Shown here: positions 27,757 through 36,239 of the stretch, one piece after another
Position numbering within the stretch: the stretch's first letter is position 1
Layout of the letters: each line of letters begins with the position of its first letter
DNA from: Methylobacterium terricola
GTDB taxonomy: Bacteria > Pseudomonadota > Alphaproteobacteria > Rhizobiales > Beijerinckiaceae
DNA length: 64,000 nt
Assembly (NCBI RefSeq): GCF_006151805.1
Contig: NZ_VDDA01000003.1
Span: 1-64,000, forward strand
Reading direction: 5' to 3'
Translations under genes and position numbers: made by a program
Notes under the pieces: model-generated
What the model was told of the DNA's origin: nothing
Database searches by the model: none
Seen by the model: the letters and a program-made list of their open reading frames with translations, nothing else

Positions 27757-28739
27757 GCCGCACCTCCCCCCCTCGCCGCCCGCTCCGCCGCGGCGAGGCG
27801 GCGGGCGGTCGCAACGAGGTCGGGAAACGGGCAGGTCCGCTGCGCCGCCGACGGATCGCGTCCGAAGAAGGCGTCTCGCGAGGCCGCGAAGAACCGGTCG
27901 AGCGGCTGCGCCAGGGCCCCGTAGGCGGGATGGCGGGCCAGGAATCCCGCCAGGTCCTCGCCCATCACCCGCCGTCCGTCGGTGCGGTCGAGGCCGCGAT
28001 GGAGCGCCAGCAGCGCCTCGCGATAGGCGGCCTCGGCGTCGCGGCGGGCCGCGAGGCGGCGCACCTGCCGCCAGGCCGCCGCGAAGGCCCGGGCCGGCCG
28101 GTGCCGGAACGGCCACCACGCCCGGTCACGGGCAAGCAGCGCGAGCCCGGCGAGGGCCGAAGCCGCGAAGCCCCCGGCGAGGGTGCGCGGCACGGCCGGA
28201 TCCCGGCGCGGGCTCGCGCCCTCGGGGCGCATGTACTCGACCGGGTCGGCGACCGGCGGCGGCTGGATCTCGCGCAGGGGCGAGACGCTGATCGGCCAGC
28301 CCGGCACCTCGGCGACGGCGCTCGTCGTCGCCCGCGGCGCCTCGCTGGCGAAGGTCACGGCGAAGGCCGGCACGTCGAGGCGGCGCACGTCGAGGGCGGC
28401 GTAGAACGTCTGGTAGGTGAGCGACAGCCGCCAGAGCCGGTTCCCGTCCCGCACCGGCCCGGGCGCGACCGCGACCCGGGTGAGGTCGAGCCAGGCGGTC
28501 AGCGGTCCCGGCTTCGGCAGCGAGGCGGCCTGCGGCGCGAACCCCTCCGCGGCCTCGATCTCGACCGTGGCGGCGAAGCGGTCGCCGACGAAGAGCCCGA
28601 ACGGCCGCGGACTGCGCACCACCACCGTCCCGATCTGCGCCTCGGCCGGCGACGGCAGGCCTGCCGACAGGAGAGCGGCGAGCCAGAGGGCCCGGAGCGG
28701 GCGCCGGTGCCGCGGCGTCGTGATCGCACGCCCGCTCAT
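27753..28739 (-). CDS. mxaA: MxaA, methanol dehydrogenase maturation protein
   Basis: A 328-residue protein with a signal peptide (LRALWLAALLSAGLPSPAEAQ), a periplasmic beta-rich N-terminal domain (GTVVVRSPRPFGLFVGDRF to about residue 170), a central membrane helix (LAGGFAASALAGLALLARD) and a helical cytoplasmic tail. MxaA is required for calcium incorporation in methanol dehydrogenase; mutants in M. extorquens need very high calcium. It overlaps mxaS and mxaC by four bases each, so the S-A-C-K-L block is translationally coupled. Confidence 0.88.
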   Translation of the reverse strand: MSGRAITTPRHRRPLRALWLAALLSAGLPSPAEAQIGTVVVRSPRPFGLFVGDRFAATVEIEAAEGFAPQAASLPKPGPLTAWLDLTRVAVAPGPVRDGNRLWRLSLTYQTFYAALDVRRLDVPAFAVTFASEAPRATTSAVAEVPGWPISVSPLREIQPPPVADPVEYMRPEGASPRRDPAVPRTLAGGFAASALAGLALLARDRAWWPFRHRPARAFAAAWRQVRRLAARRDAEAAYREALLALHRGLDRTDGRRVMGEDLAGFLARHPAYGALAQPLDRFFAASRDAFFGRDPSAAQRTCPFPDLVATARRLAAAERAARGGGAA

Positions 28740-29578
28740 GCGGCGGTCCCGAGCAGGTGGCGCGAGAAGTCGTCGCCGTCGAAGCGGTCGGCGAGGCGGT
28801 AGGGCGGCCGGCCGTGCCGGAGGGCGAGGCGGCGGAGGAAGTCCCGCCGCTCGGCCTCGCGGGCGAGCCAGCGCGCGCGGAGCGAGGGACGCATCAGCAC
28901 CCGCCGGCGCCCGCCGCCTTCCAGGTCCTCCAGCTCGATCAGCCCGAAGGCCGGCAGGCCCTCGCCAAGGGCGCCGTCCTCGATCGCGACCGGCACGACG
29001 TCGTGGCCCTGGAGCCGCTCGAACACCGCACCGGTCAGCGCCTCCGGCAGGCGGAAATCCGAGACCACCACCACGAGCTTGCGCCGTCCGGCGAGGGAGG
29101 TGGCCGCCGCAAGGAGCCCGTCGGCGCTCGCCCCCCCGGGCGCCATTGCCCGGAGCCTGGCCGCCACCGCGTCGGCGGTGCCGCGGCGGCGCGAGGCCGG
29201 CAGCACCAGCTCGGGCCCGGCCCCGCAGCCGATCAGCCCGAAGGCGTCGCCGATCCGGGTCGCCGAGCGGGCGAGCGCGATGCAGAGCTCGGTCACCAGG
29301 TCCCAGGTCGCGCCCGCGCCGCGAAAGCGCATCGAGGCCGAGAGGTCGACGAGCGCCCAGACTTCGAGGGCCCGGCTCTGCTCGAACCGGCGCACCACCG
29401 TTCCCTCGAACGGGTCGCGCAGGGTCGCCCGGAGATCGATGCGGCGGGCGTCGGGGTGGCGCCAGAACGGCACGTGATCGCGGAACACGCCGATCCCGCC
29501 GGTGTCGCGCGACCGGTGGGCGCCGGCGCCCGAGCCGGCGGCGGGACCGCGCAGGCGGTAGAGGATGTCCCCGGTCAC
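28736..29578 (-). CDS. mxaS: MxaS, DUF58-family methanol oxidation protein
   Basis: A 280-residue cytoplasmic protein of the DUF58 family. A divergent VWA-like core has DLSASMRF in place of the MIDAS motif and a second strand VVVVSDFRLPE. Such proteins pair with MoxR ATPases, and mxaR is directly upstream. GTG 29578 (VTGDILYRLRG) overlaps the mxaR stop as GTGA. The role in methanol dehydrogenase maturation is known genetically, not biochemically. Confidence 0.88.
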   Translation of the reverse strand: MTGDILYRLRGPAAGSGAGAHRSRDTGGIGVFRDHVPFWRHPDARRIDLRATLRDPFEGTVVRRFEQSRALEVWALVDLSASMRFRGAGATWDLVTELCIALARSATRIGDAFGLIGCGAGPELVLPASRRRGTADAVAARLRAMAPGGASADGLLAAATSLAGRRKLVVVVSDFRLPEALTGAVFERLQGHDVVPVAIEDGALGEGLPAFGLIELEDLEGGGRRRVLMRPSLRARWLAREAERRDFLRRLALRHGRPPYRLADRFDGDDFSRHLLGTAA

Positions 29579-30606
29579 GGCGCCGGCACCGTGTCCAGCA
29601 CCGCCCGGCACAGGGCCGGCACGATCCGCTCCCGCCGCATCTCGTAGACCGGTTCCAGGAAGATCCGGTGCGCCATCGTCTCGGCGAAGACGGCGCGCAG
29701 GTCCTCCGGCAGCAGCATGTCGCGGCCCTCCAGCCAGGCCCGGACCCGGGCGGCGCGGATCAGGAAGGCGACGCCGCGCGGGCTCGCGCCGCCCTGGACC
29801 AGGGCCTCCATGGCGACGTCCGGCAGGGCGATGCCGGCCTGCGCCGGCTCCCGGATCGCCGCCCACAGCCGGACGACGTACTCCTCCAGCGCCGGGCTCG
29901 CATGGATGCCGTGCTGGAGCGCCGCCGCGATGCCGGCGACCGAGGCCTGGTCGATCACGTCCGGGGCGATCCCGGCGACCAGCGCGTCGGTGTCGTGGAA
30001 CAGCGGGTCGAAGGCGAGGCGCCGGCGCAACCCCGGATCGGTCGGCGCCTCCAGGCCGATCTCCATCAGGAACCGGTCGCGGGCCGCCGCCGGCAATTCG
30101 AAGGTCTCCTCGCGCTCGACGCGGTTGCGGTCGGCGAAGACCTGGAGATGGGGGAACCGGTACTCGCGGTTGAAGGCCTGCACGCTGCGCTCGGCCATCA
30201 GCCGCAGCATCAGGGAATGGACCTGGGGCCGCGCCCGGTTGATCTCGTTGAAGAAGAACACCGAGAGATCCTCGGAGCGGCGCAGGACCGGGCCGGGCTC
30301 GATCCGCGGCCTGCCGTCCTCGGCGAGGTAGGTGTGGGTGATCAGGTCGGAGGGCATCATGTCGACCGTGCCCTCGACCCGCTCGTAGGCGCCGCCGAGC
30401 GCCCGGGCCACCGCCCGCAGCAGGGTGGTCTTGCCGACCCCGACATCGCCTTCGAGCAGCACATGGCCGCGGGCGAAGATCGCGATGGTGACGAGCCGGA
30501 TCGCCCGCTCCTGGCCGATCACCGCCTTGGCGATCTCCGCCTCGAAGCGCAGGGCGGCCTGGCGCCAGTCGGTCAGGGCCGTGTCGGTCGGCCGGATCTG
30601 GTTCAT
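29575..30606 (-). CDS. mxaR: MxaR, MoxR-family AAA+ ATPase
   Basis: A 343-residue AAA+ ATPase of the MoxR group, a chaperone-like motor for assembling active methanol dehydrogenase. Walker A is EGDVGVGKTTLL (residues 53-60) and Walker B FFFNEINRA (120-121). Sensor and arginine-finger regions (FADRNRVEREETFELPAAARDRF) are present. ATG 30606 gives the typical family start (MNQIRPTDTALTDW). An ATG at 30681, directly after the mxaI stop, would add 25 residues and is the alternative. The family name comes from this gene. Confidence 0.9.
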   Translation of the reverse strand: MNQIRPTDTALTDWRQAALRFEAEIAKAVIGQERAIRLVTIAIFARGHVLLEGDVGVGKTTLLRAVARALGGAYERVEGTVDMMPSDLITHTYLAEDGRPRIEPGPVLRRSEDLSVFFFNEINRARPQVHSLMLRLMAERSVQAFNREYRFPHLQVFADRNRVEREETFELPAAARDRFLMEIGLEAPTDPGLRRRLAFDPLFHDTDALVAGIAPDVIDQASVAGIAAALQHGIHASPALEEYVVRLWAAIREPAQAGIALPDVAMEALVQGGASPRGVAFLIRAARVRAWLEGRDMLLPEDLRAVFAETMAHRIFLEPVYEMRRERIVPALCRAVLDTVPAP

Positions 30607-30681
30607 GCGGATCGACGACTCCCGGACATGTCGCAGGGCGAGGACGGTGCGCGGCGCGGGACGGCGCCGCGCGAAGGACAT

Positions 30682-30972
30682 CTACTGCGCCGCGATCTTG
30701 TTGACGTCGTATTCCCACTTGCCGGTCTTCTTGAAGGCCTCGACGCGCTTCCGGTTGCGCTCCTCCATCGCCTTGATCGACTCGGATTGCTTGTTCAGCT
30801 CCTTGGGGTCGTGCTTGGGATCGTACTTGGTCCCGGCGATCCTGTCGGGGAAGCCGGGCTTGGGCTCCCAGCAATCGCCGGCCGCCTTGCACTTGGTGCC
30901 GTCATAGGCGAGCGCGGGAAGGGCCGAGCCGGCGACGAGGGCGAGGGTCGCGGCGGCGAGGGTCAGGCGCAT
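30682..30972 (-). CDS. mxaI: Methanol dehydrogenase small (beta) subunit
   Basis: A 96-residue precursor of the 8-kDa subunit that wraps around MxaF in the alpha2beta2 enzyme. The signal peptide ends at ALAYDG. The mature chain has the disulfide-forming CKAAGDC pair and then a long lysine-rich helix (NKQSESIKAMEERNRKRVEA), both hallmarks of MxaI. An AGGAGGAACACC ribosome site precedes the ATG. Its presence separates this operon from the lanthanide XoxF type, which lacks MxaI. Confidence 0.97.
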   Translation of the reverse strand: MRLTLAAATLALVAGSALPALAYDGTKCKAAGDCWEPKPGFPDRIAGTKYDPKHDPKELNKQSESIKAMEERNRKRVEAFKKTGKWEYDVNKIAAQ

Positions 30973-31068
30973 GGTGTTCCTCCTGTCGTGGTCGTGGTCG
31001 AGGCCGGGCCGGGGCGCGGGTCCGGCGGTGGCATCCCGGGCCGCGCGTCGGCCCGGGATCGGTCGCCG

Positions 31069-31665
31069 TCAGGACTTGCCGCTCTTGGCGCACATCCCGG
31101 GCGGATCATCGGGGAAGGTCTCGCCGAGCTTGTAGGGCGTGTATGTCTTCTTCTGCCCGTCGTTCAGCCACTCGGCGTCACCGACCGGCCCGGTATAGAG
31201 GTGGCGGACCCAGGCGGTGACCTGGAGCATGTCGTCGAGGGTCAGGCTCTGGTTGTGCGGCCCCATCTGGCCGTTGGCGCCGCCGAAGATCGTCGAGAAC
31301 AGTCCGACATCGGTCGTGTTCTGCGGGTAGGTCCAGTAGTTGTCGTTGAGGCCGGGGCCGATCTTGCCCTCGCCGATATGGCCGTGGCAGCCGGAGCAGG
31401 CGGCGAGGAAGGTCTGCTCGCCCTGCTTCAGGCAGCTCGCATCGGTGATGTAGGGGTTGTGCCCGGTGGAGAGGAACTGCTTCACCCCGGGCGTGTCCTT
31501 GCCCTCCGGCAGCACGTCGCCGAGGTCGAGCGTCTCGCCGGTGACGACGTTGCGCAGGTCGACGGCGCTGCTCTGTGCCGTGGTGGCGCGCGGCAGGGCG
31601 CCGAGGCCGGCCACGAGGATGACGAGCCCGAGGCTGGCGCCGAGGGCGGTCCTACGGTGGATCAT
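31069..31665 (-). CDS. mxaG: Cytochrome cL, electron acceptor of methanol dehydrogenase
   Basis: A 198-residue periplasmic class I c-type cytochrome with a signal peptide (ASLGLVILVAGLGALPRATTAQS). The haem-binding motif is CSGCH (in AACSGCHGHIGEGKIGPGL). A methionine axial ligand is likely in GANGQMGPHNQSL. The C-terminal CAKSGKS tail includes a second Cys that may pair. It receives electrons one at a time from PQQ in MxaF and passes them to cytochrome cH. It lies between mxaJ and mxaI, the standard order. Confidence 0.95.
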   Translation of the reverse strand: MIHRRTALGASLGLVILVAGLGALPRATTAQSSAVDLRNVVTGETLDLGDVLPEGKDTPGVKQFLSTGHNPYITDASCLKQGEQTFLAACSGCHGHIGEGKIGPGLNDNYWTYPQNTTDVGLFSTIFGGANGQMGPHNQSLTLDDMLQVTAWVRHLYTGPVGDAEWLNDGQKKTYTPYKLGETFPDDPPGMCAKSGKS

Positions 31666-31746
31666 GAACGCTCGCTTCAGGTCGAGGGACCGCGCCCGGC
31701 GGTCCGGGAAGGAGGAGGGCGGGGCAAGGGGGGATCGGGGACGGGG

Positions 31747-32661
31747 TCAGGAGCCGGTCGGCACCGTCGGCACGCCCTCGTCCTCCAGGATCGCCTCGAT
31801 CGCCGGGCGGGCCTTGACGAGGGCCCGGTCGAGGGCGGAGATCAACGCCTCGTCGCCGCGGCGCACGCCCATCGACTGGTCGAAGCGCATCGCCACCTTC
31901 TGGCCGTCGCCGCGGGCGGCGTCGTCCGCCACCAGGGTCATGCGCAGCGGCACGCTCGAGGCCTTGACGAAGCGGGCGACGTCCGGCGCGAAGGGTGCGG
32001 CGACGTCGGCCTTGCCGCTCGCCACCTCGCCGACGAGGCGGGCCGGATCGATCTGGGTGTACTGGTTGCGCGGCGAGCGGAAGTTCACCAGCGAGTAGAG
32101 GTAGGCCATGTCCTCCTCGTAGCGCCCGATGGTCTTCAGCATCGCCTCGCTCGGCGAGCCGAACGGCACCGCGACGTGGTTCACGTGCCGGAGGCGCGGG
32201 TCGGACCAGGATGCGAGGTCGAGCCCGTCCTGCACCCGGGTCACGAAGACGTAGCCGCTGCGGTAATAGGGCTTCGTCGTCAGAACCCGCGGGTCGCCGG
32301 TATCGAGCCCGGCGACGACGTCGCAGAGGCGTCTGTCGAGGAAGTCGCGCACGAGGTAGATCGCCGGCTTGTCCGACCAGACGAACTGGACCTTGCGCCC
32401 CATCGCCTCGGCGACCGCACCGGCGATGCGGTTCTCGAGGCCGGTGCCGTCCTTGAGCGACAGCGGCGGCTGGGACGCGGCGGCGCAGACCCGCAGGACG
32501 GTGTCGTCGGGGCGCGCCGGAGCCGGGGCGGGCGTGGCCGGGGCGGGCGGGGACTGGGCGATGGTCTGCGCGGGGGCGGGGGCGGCCAGGCCGGCCAGGC
32601 CGGCTAGGCCGAGCGTCGCGCCGAGGAGCGGCCAGCGCAGGTGTCCGAGCGATCTCACCAT
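31747..32661 (-). CDS. mxaJ: MxaJ, periplasmic binding-protein-like partner of methanol dehydrogenase
   Basis: A 304-residue exported protein. A signal peptide and Ala/Pro-rich linker (PAPATPAPAPAR) lead to a type 2 periplasmic-binding fold (LRVCAAASQPPLSLKDGTGLENRIAGAVAE, KPYYRSGYVFVTR, GSPSEAMLKTIGRYEEDMAYLY). MxaJ is essential for methanol oxidation and is thought to help fold or assemble the dehydrogenase rather than transport a solute. ATG 32661 is chosen; a GTG at 32679 is possible. It follows mxaF by about 70 bases. Confidence 0.93.
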   Translation of the reverse strand: MVRSLGHLRWPLLGATLGLAGLAGLAAPAPAQTIAQSPPAPATPAPAPARPDDTVLRVCAAASQPPLSLKDGTGLENRIAGAVAEAMGRKVQFVWSDKPAIYLVRDFLDRRLCDVVAGLDTGDPRVLTTKPYYRSGYVFVTRVQDGLDLASWSDPRLRHVNHVAVPFGSPSEAMLKTIGRYEEDMAYLYSLVNFRSPRNQYTQIDPARLVGEVASGKADVAAPFAPDVARFVKASSVPLRMTLVADDAARGDGQKVAMRFDQSMGVRRGDEALISALDRALVKARPAIEAILEDEGVPTVPTGS

Positions 32662-32733
32662 GATCGGATCCGTTGTCACGAGAGGCGGCGGGGGGCTCCT
32701 CCCCGGAGGCGGGGAGGAGCGGATGTCGGCGGA

Positions 32734-34638
32734 TCAGTTCGCCGCGTACTCGCCGACATTCGGGTCGTCGTAGGGGCCTTTGCCGTCGAGGGAGAACACC
32801 GTCACCCCGCCGCCCATCTGGGTGTAGTTGGCGAGCTTCTTGAAGGCGCCGACCGCACCGAGGCCGGCGGTCGGGTCCTGGAGGTCGAAGACCAGGCCGA
32901 CGCCCGGCCAGCCGCCGACGCCGTAATAGATCGCCACGTATTGCGTGCCCTTGTGGCTGTAGGTCACCGGATAGCCGATGGCGCCCGACGGCAGCTTCGA
33001 CTTCCAGAGCAGCTCACCGGTGTCGGAGTTGCGTGCCTTGATGTAGCCGTCCAGCGTTCCGTAGAAGACCAGGTTGCCGGCGGTCGCCATGGTGCCGCCC
33101 CAGACGGCGAAGCGCTCCATCTTCTCCCATTTGAACTTGCCGGTGATGGCGTCGTAGGCCTTGATCTGGCCCAGGCCCTCGGCGTTCTGCCGGTCGCCCT
33201 TCGGCCCCGGATACATGTTCAGCGTCGCACCGACGAAGAACTGGCCGGCCCGGTAGGGCAGCATGAAGGGCTCCCAATCCATGCAGATGTGGTTGATGCC
33301 CATGAAGAAGAGCTTGCGGTTCGGATCGTAGGAATCGTGGCCCTGGTTGTGGTAGCCCATCGCCGAGGGGCAGATGTCCTTGGCGAGGTGGTCCATCCGG
33401 GTGCCGTATTCCGGATCGCGCACCGGCAGGCCGGACTTCAGGTCGACGGTCTTGAAGACGTTGACGGTGTCGTCGATCTTGTGCGCCGAGACGAGGTCGC
33501 CGTTGGTGCGGTCGAGCGTGTAGACGATGCCGTTGCGGTCCGGATGGGTCAGGAGCTTGCGCTCCTTGCCGGCGAGGTCCTTCTGGGTCGACAGCATCAT
33601 CACGTTGACGCCGGCATAGTCCCACTCGTCGTGCGGCGTCTTCTGGTAGCCGAACTTGGCCTCGCCGGTATCGGCGTCGCGGCCGAAGATCGTCATCGTC
33701 CACTTGTTGTCGCCCGGCCGCATCGTCTCGTTCCACGGCGCCGGGTTGCCGGTGCCGAAGTAGATCAGGTTGGTGCCGGGGTCGTAGGCGTACCAGCCCC
33801 AGTTGGTGCCGCCGCCGATCTTCCAGGCGTCGCCCTCCCAGGTCGCGGTGCCGAGGCCCTTCTGGCCGTAATGGGCATTGTGGATGTTGAAGTCCTTGGC
33901 CAGCAGCAGGTCGGAATCCGGGCCCGTCGCGTAGGCGCGCCACTTCTGCTCGCCGGTCTTGACGTCGTAGGCGGTGAGGTAGCCGCGCACGCCGAGTTCG
34001 GCGCCGGACGAGCCGATGATCACCTTGTCCTTGACGACGTAGGGAGCGATCGTGAGCGTCGATCCCATCTTGATGTCGGAATTCTCGATCTTCCACACCG
34101 TCTCACCGGTCTGGGCGTTGAGCGCCGCGACGTGGCCGTCGAGCAGCGTCTTGAGGATCAGGGGCGGGGTCTTGCCGTCGCCCGGCCAGTAGGCGAGGCC
34201 GCGGTTGACGAGGTCGCAGCACGCCACCGAGCGCGCGGCCGGGTTCTGCTTCGGCTTGTCCTGCCACAGGATCTTGCCCGGATCGTCGAGCCCGAGCGCG
34301 AAGGTGTTGTTCGGGAACGAGGTGTGGACGAACATCTTGCCGTCGACGACGAGCGGCGCGCCCTCGTGCCCGTTGAGCAGGCCGGTCGAGAACTGCCAGG
34401 ACACCTTCAGGTTCTTGACGTTCTTGTCGTTGATCTGCGTCAGCTTGCTGTAGTTGTCCGAGTCGTAGTTCTTGCCCGGCATCACCCAGTTCTCGTCGCT
34501 CTTCGACAGCGCGTCGAGCGTCTCGTTGGCGAGCGCGGCGTGAGGCAGCGCGAGCGGCGCCAGCGCCAGCAGCGCGGCGACCGAAACGGGATTCACGAAT
34601 TTGGCCATGTGAAGAGTGGCCGTGCCTAAGGTGCCCAT
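32734..34638 (-). CDS. mxaF: Methanol dehydrogenase large subunit, Ca2+/PQQ type
   Basis: A 634-residue precursor of the PQQ quinoprotein that oxidises methanol to formaldehyde in the periplasm. It has an eight-bladed propeller with W-motifs, the vicinal disulfide Cys140-Cys141, calcium ligands Glu214 (SGAELG) and Asn298 (GTGNPAPWN), and the catalytic base Asp340 in DEWDYAG. Ala342 stands where lanthanide-dependent XoxF has a second Asp, so this is the calcium enzyme. ATG 34638 has GGAGA eight bases upstream. ATG 34608 ([10 protein letters not shown]) gives a more typical signal peptide and is the alternative start. Confidence 0.97.
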   Translation of the reverse strand: MGTLGTATLHMAKFVNPVSVAALLALAPLALPHAALANETLDALSKSDENWVMPGKNYDSDNYSKLTQINDKNVKNLKVSWQFSTGLLNGHEGAPLVVDGKMFVHTSFPNNTFALGLDDPGKILWQDKPKQNPAARSVACCDLVNRGLAYWPGDGKTPPLILKTLLDGHVAALNAQTGETVWKIENSDIKMGSTLTIAPYVVKDKVIIGSSGAELGVRGYLTAYDVKTGEQKWRAYATGPDSDLLLAKDFNIHNAHYGQKGLGTATWEGDAWKIGGGTNWGWYAYDPGTNLIYFGTGNPAPWNETMRPGDNKWTMTIFGRDADTGEAKFGYQKTPHDEWDYAGVNVMMLSTQKDLAGKERKLLTHPDRNGIVYTLDRTNGDLVSAHKIDDTVNVFKTVDLKSGLPVRDPEYGTRMDHLAKDICPSAMGYHNQGHDSYDPNRKLFFMGINHICMDWEPFMLPYRAGQFFVGATLNMYPGPKGDRQNAEGLGQIKAYDAITGKFKWEKMERFAVWGGTMATAGNLVFYGTLDGYIKARNSDTGELLWKSKLPSGAIGYPVTYSHKGTQYVAIYYGVGGWPGVGLVFDLQDPTAGLGAVGAFKKLANYTQMGGGVTVFSLDGKGPYDDPNVGEYAAN

Positions 34639-35204
34639 GCTCTGCGTCTCCGGTCAGCGTTGCACGTCCCGGCGGCGATCGCGCCGCGAGGCCGAACGTG
34701 TTCGCGCGATGAGGAACGTTAAGCCGGTGAATGCTCAGCCAAGAATGGCCGAATTTATCTTATAAATTTCTCACGCGGCCTTCTTATAATCTACTTATTA
34801 CGCTCTCTCATCGCCATCATATTAGCACCGTCAGATATAGATGTCTTCCATATCCTTCAGCATTACCATAGGATGATGTGGCAATACGATTGGATGTCAT
34901 GCCCATCGAGGAGCCCTTGCATCCGGGAATGATTTCGGGTTATAAATCCCTTATTAGTTGGTCAAGCCATTGCAGATCCAAAGAATTTCGGAGGCAGAGC
35001 CAGGTTTTCGCGGCATCGCGCGAGGCACGGTGCCGGCATCCCGACGGCGATCGTCGTATGGTCGAGCCCGCGCAGACTTGAAGGCTATTGACACCTGCCG
35101 CAAACGGTGGAGTTCTGGACGGTCGCGAACGGCCCAACGCAGTCCAGGATCTCGGAATCCTGGACCGCGGGACCGCCGGGGATGAGCGGCCCGCGGCCCC
35201 GCCG
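34639..35204. other. Divergent regulatory region upstream of mxaF
   Basis: About 570 bases between mxaF and the end of the IclR gene. The part from 34740 to 34980 is clearly AT-rich and holds the mxaF promoter. No mxaW-like gene is seen where M. extorquens has one. No other gene was recognised. Confidence 0.5.
34819..34847 (-). promoter_or_regulatory. Promoter of the mxa operon
   Basis: On the minus strand AAGACA (34847-34842) is followed after 17 bases by TAATAT (34824-34819). AAGACA is the -35 type I recall for mxaF promoters in Methylobacterium, and the predicted start near 34812 gives a leader of about 170 bases, similar to that described for M. extorquens. The match is seen; activity is inferred. 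Confidence 0.6.
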
Positions 35205-36005
35205 TCACACCATCTGCGGCCCGAGGATCGCGGCGACGTCGCGCAGGACGGGCAGGACGCTCTCCAGCATGCGCTCCACCGTGACCCGGTCGACATTCGC
35301 CCCGGCATTGAGGGCGCAGACGATCCGCCCGTCGTAGCGTCTCACCGGCACCGCGAGGGAGCGGTAGCCGACCTCGGCCTCCTGATCGACGAGCGAGTAC
35401 CCGCGCTCCCGGTCGCGGCGGATGGCCCCCGCGAGTGCGGCGCGGTCGACCAGGGTGTGCGGCGTCAGCGGCTCGGGCCGGATGCGCGCCAGGAACGACA
35501 CGAGGTCCCCGTCGTCGAGAGCGCCGAGAAGCACCCGTCCCATCGAACTGCAATAGGCCGGGATCCGATAGCCGACATCCACGCCGACGCCGAGCAGGCG
35601 CGTCGGCCCGGCACGGGCGATGAACACGATGTCGTCCCCGTCGAGGATCGCGGCGGAGCAGGCCTCGTTGAGCTGCGCGGCGACCCGCTCGACGGCCTGC
35701 TGAAGCGTCGCCGACAGGCTGTTCGACGCCAGATACGCGGTCGCGAGGGACAGGACCTTGGGCGTGAGCTGGAACATCCGCCCGTCCGACCGCACGTAGC
35801 CGAGGCGATCGAGGGTGTAGAGCGCCCGCCGGACCGTGGCCCGCGGCAGGTCCACCGCCCGGGCGACGTCGGCCAGGGTCATCGCGCGGCGTTCGGCGCC
35901 GAAGGCCGCGATCACCCGCATTCCCCGCGCCAGGGCCTCGGAGAAGTCCGGACCGTGCTCGTCGACAAGGCGCTGATCGGTCTCGGAACGTCTGACGCGC
36001 GGCAT
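35205..36005 (-). CDS. IclR-family transcriptional regulator
   Basis: A 266-residue regulator. An N-terminal winged helix-turn-helix (MTLADVARAVDLPRATVRRALYTLDRLGYVR, about residues 45-75) is followed by an IclR effector domain (DDIVFIARAGPTRLLGVGVDVGYRIPAYCSSMGRVLLG and LAVPVRRYDGRIVCALNAG). It is closest in style to the PcaR/PcaU/PobR group that senses aromatic acids. ATG 36005 is chosen. It diverges from the Rieske gene, with a three-half-site operator between them, so it probably controls the 36-45 kb catabolic block. Confidence 0.9.
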   Translation of the reverse strand: MPRVRRSETDQRLVDEHGPDFSEALARGMRVIAAFGAERRAMTLADVARAVDLPRATVRRALYTLDRLGYVRSDGRMFQLTPKVLSLATAYLASNSLSATLQQAVERVAAQLNEACSAAILDGDDIVFIARAGPTRLLGVGVDVGYRIPAYCSSMGRVLLGALDDGDLVSFLARIRPEPLTPHTLVDRAALAGAIRRDRERGYSLVDQEAEVGYRSLAVPVRRYDGRIVCALNAGANVDRVTVERMLESVLPVLRDVAAILGPQMV

Positions 36006-36165
36006 GGGAGATCTCTGGCGGCGCCCGGAAGGCGGCGAGGCGACCCCGTGTGCGCGGCCCCGTACGGCCTGGCAAGATCCGCGTCCACCTGCCGGCGAAC
36101 GACACCGCGATGGGCAGAGCGTGCTCACCGATCGTGCTTGCGCCACCTCCGGGCTGGCTTACAAT

Positions 36166-36190
36166 CGAACATATGTTCGTTGAACGAACA
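36166..36190. promoter_or_regulatory. Probable IclR operator with three half-sites
   Basis: CGAACA (36166-36171), its reverse complement TGTTCG (36174-36179) and CGAACA again (36185-36190) form two overlapping dyads, including a near-perfect 17-base palindrome TGTTCGTTGAACGAACA (36174-36190, only the central base unpaired). A palindrome plus one direct repeat is the layout described for PcaU/PobR sites. It lies 50 bases before the Rieske gene and 160 bases upstream of the divergent iclR-type gene. Confidence 0.7.
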
Positions 36191-36239
36191 AGTCGATGGG
36201 CCCGGGTTGCGGGCAGACACTCGACGGGGGATCGCCGCC

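Noticed and set aside
28417..32607. A very long plus-strand open frame (about 1,400 codons) opposite the mxa genes
   Set aside because: It is antisense to mxaJ, G, I, R, S and A, has His/Arg/Gly-rich low-information sequence and no ribosome site. Such frames are common on the strand opposite GC-rich genes.
32734..34638. XoxF (lanthanide-dependent) assignment for the dehydrogenase
   Set aside because: The lanthanide-type second Asp after DEWD is replaced by Ala (DEWDYAG), and mxaI and mxaJ are present.
35088..36239. N-terminal extension of the Rieske oxygenase frame
   Set aside because: The extra sequence lies antisense to the IclR gene and crosses the operator. The oxygenase family starts at MMSREQ.
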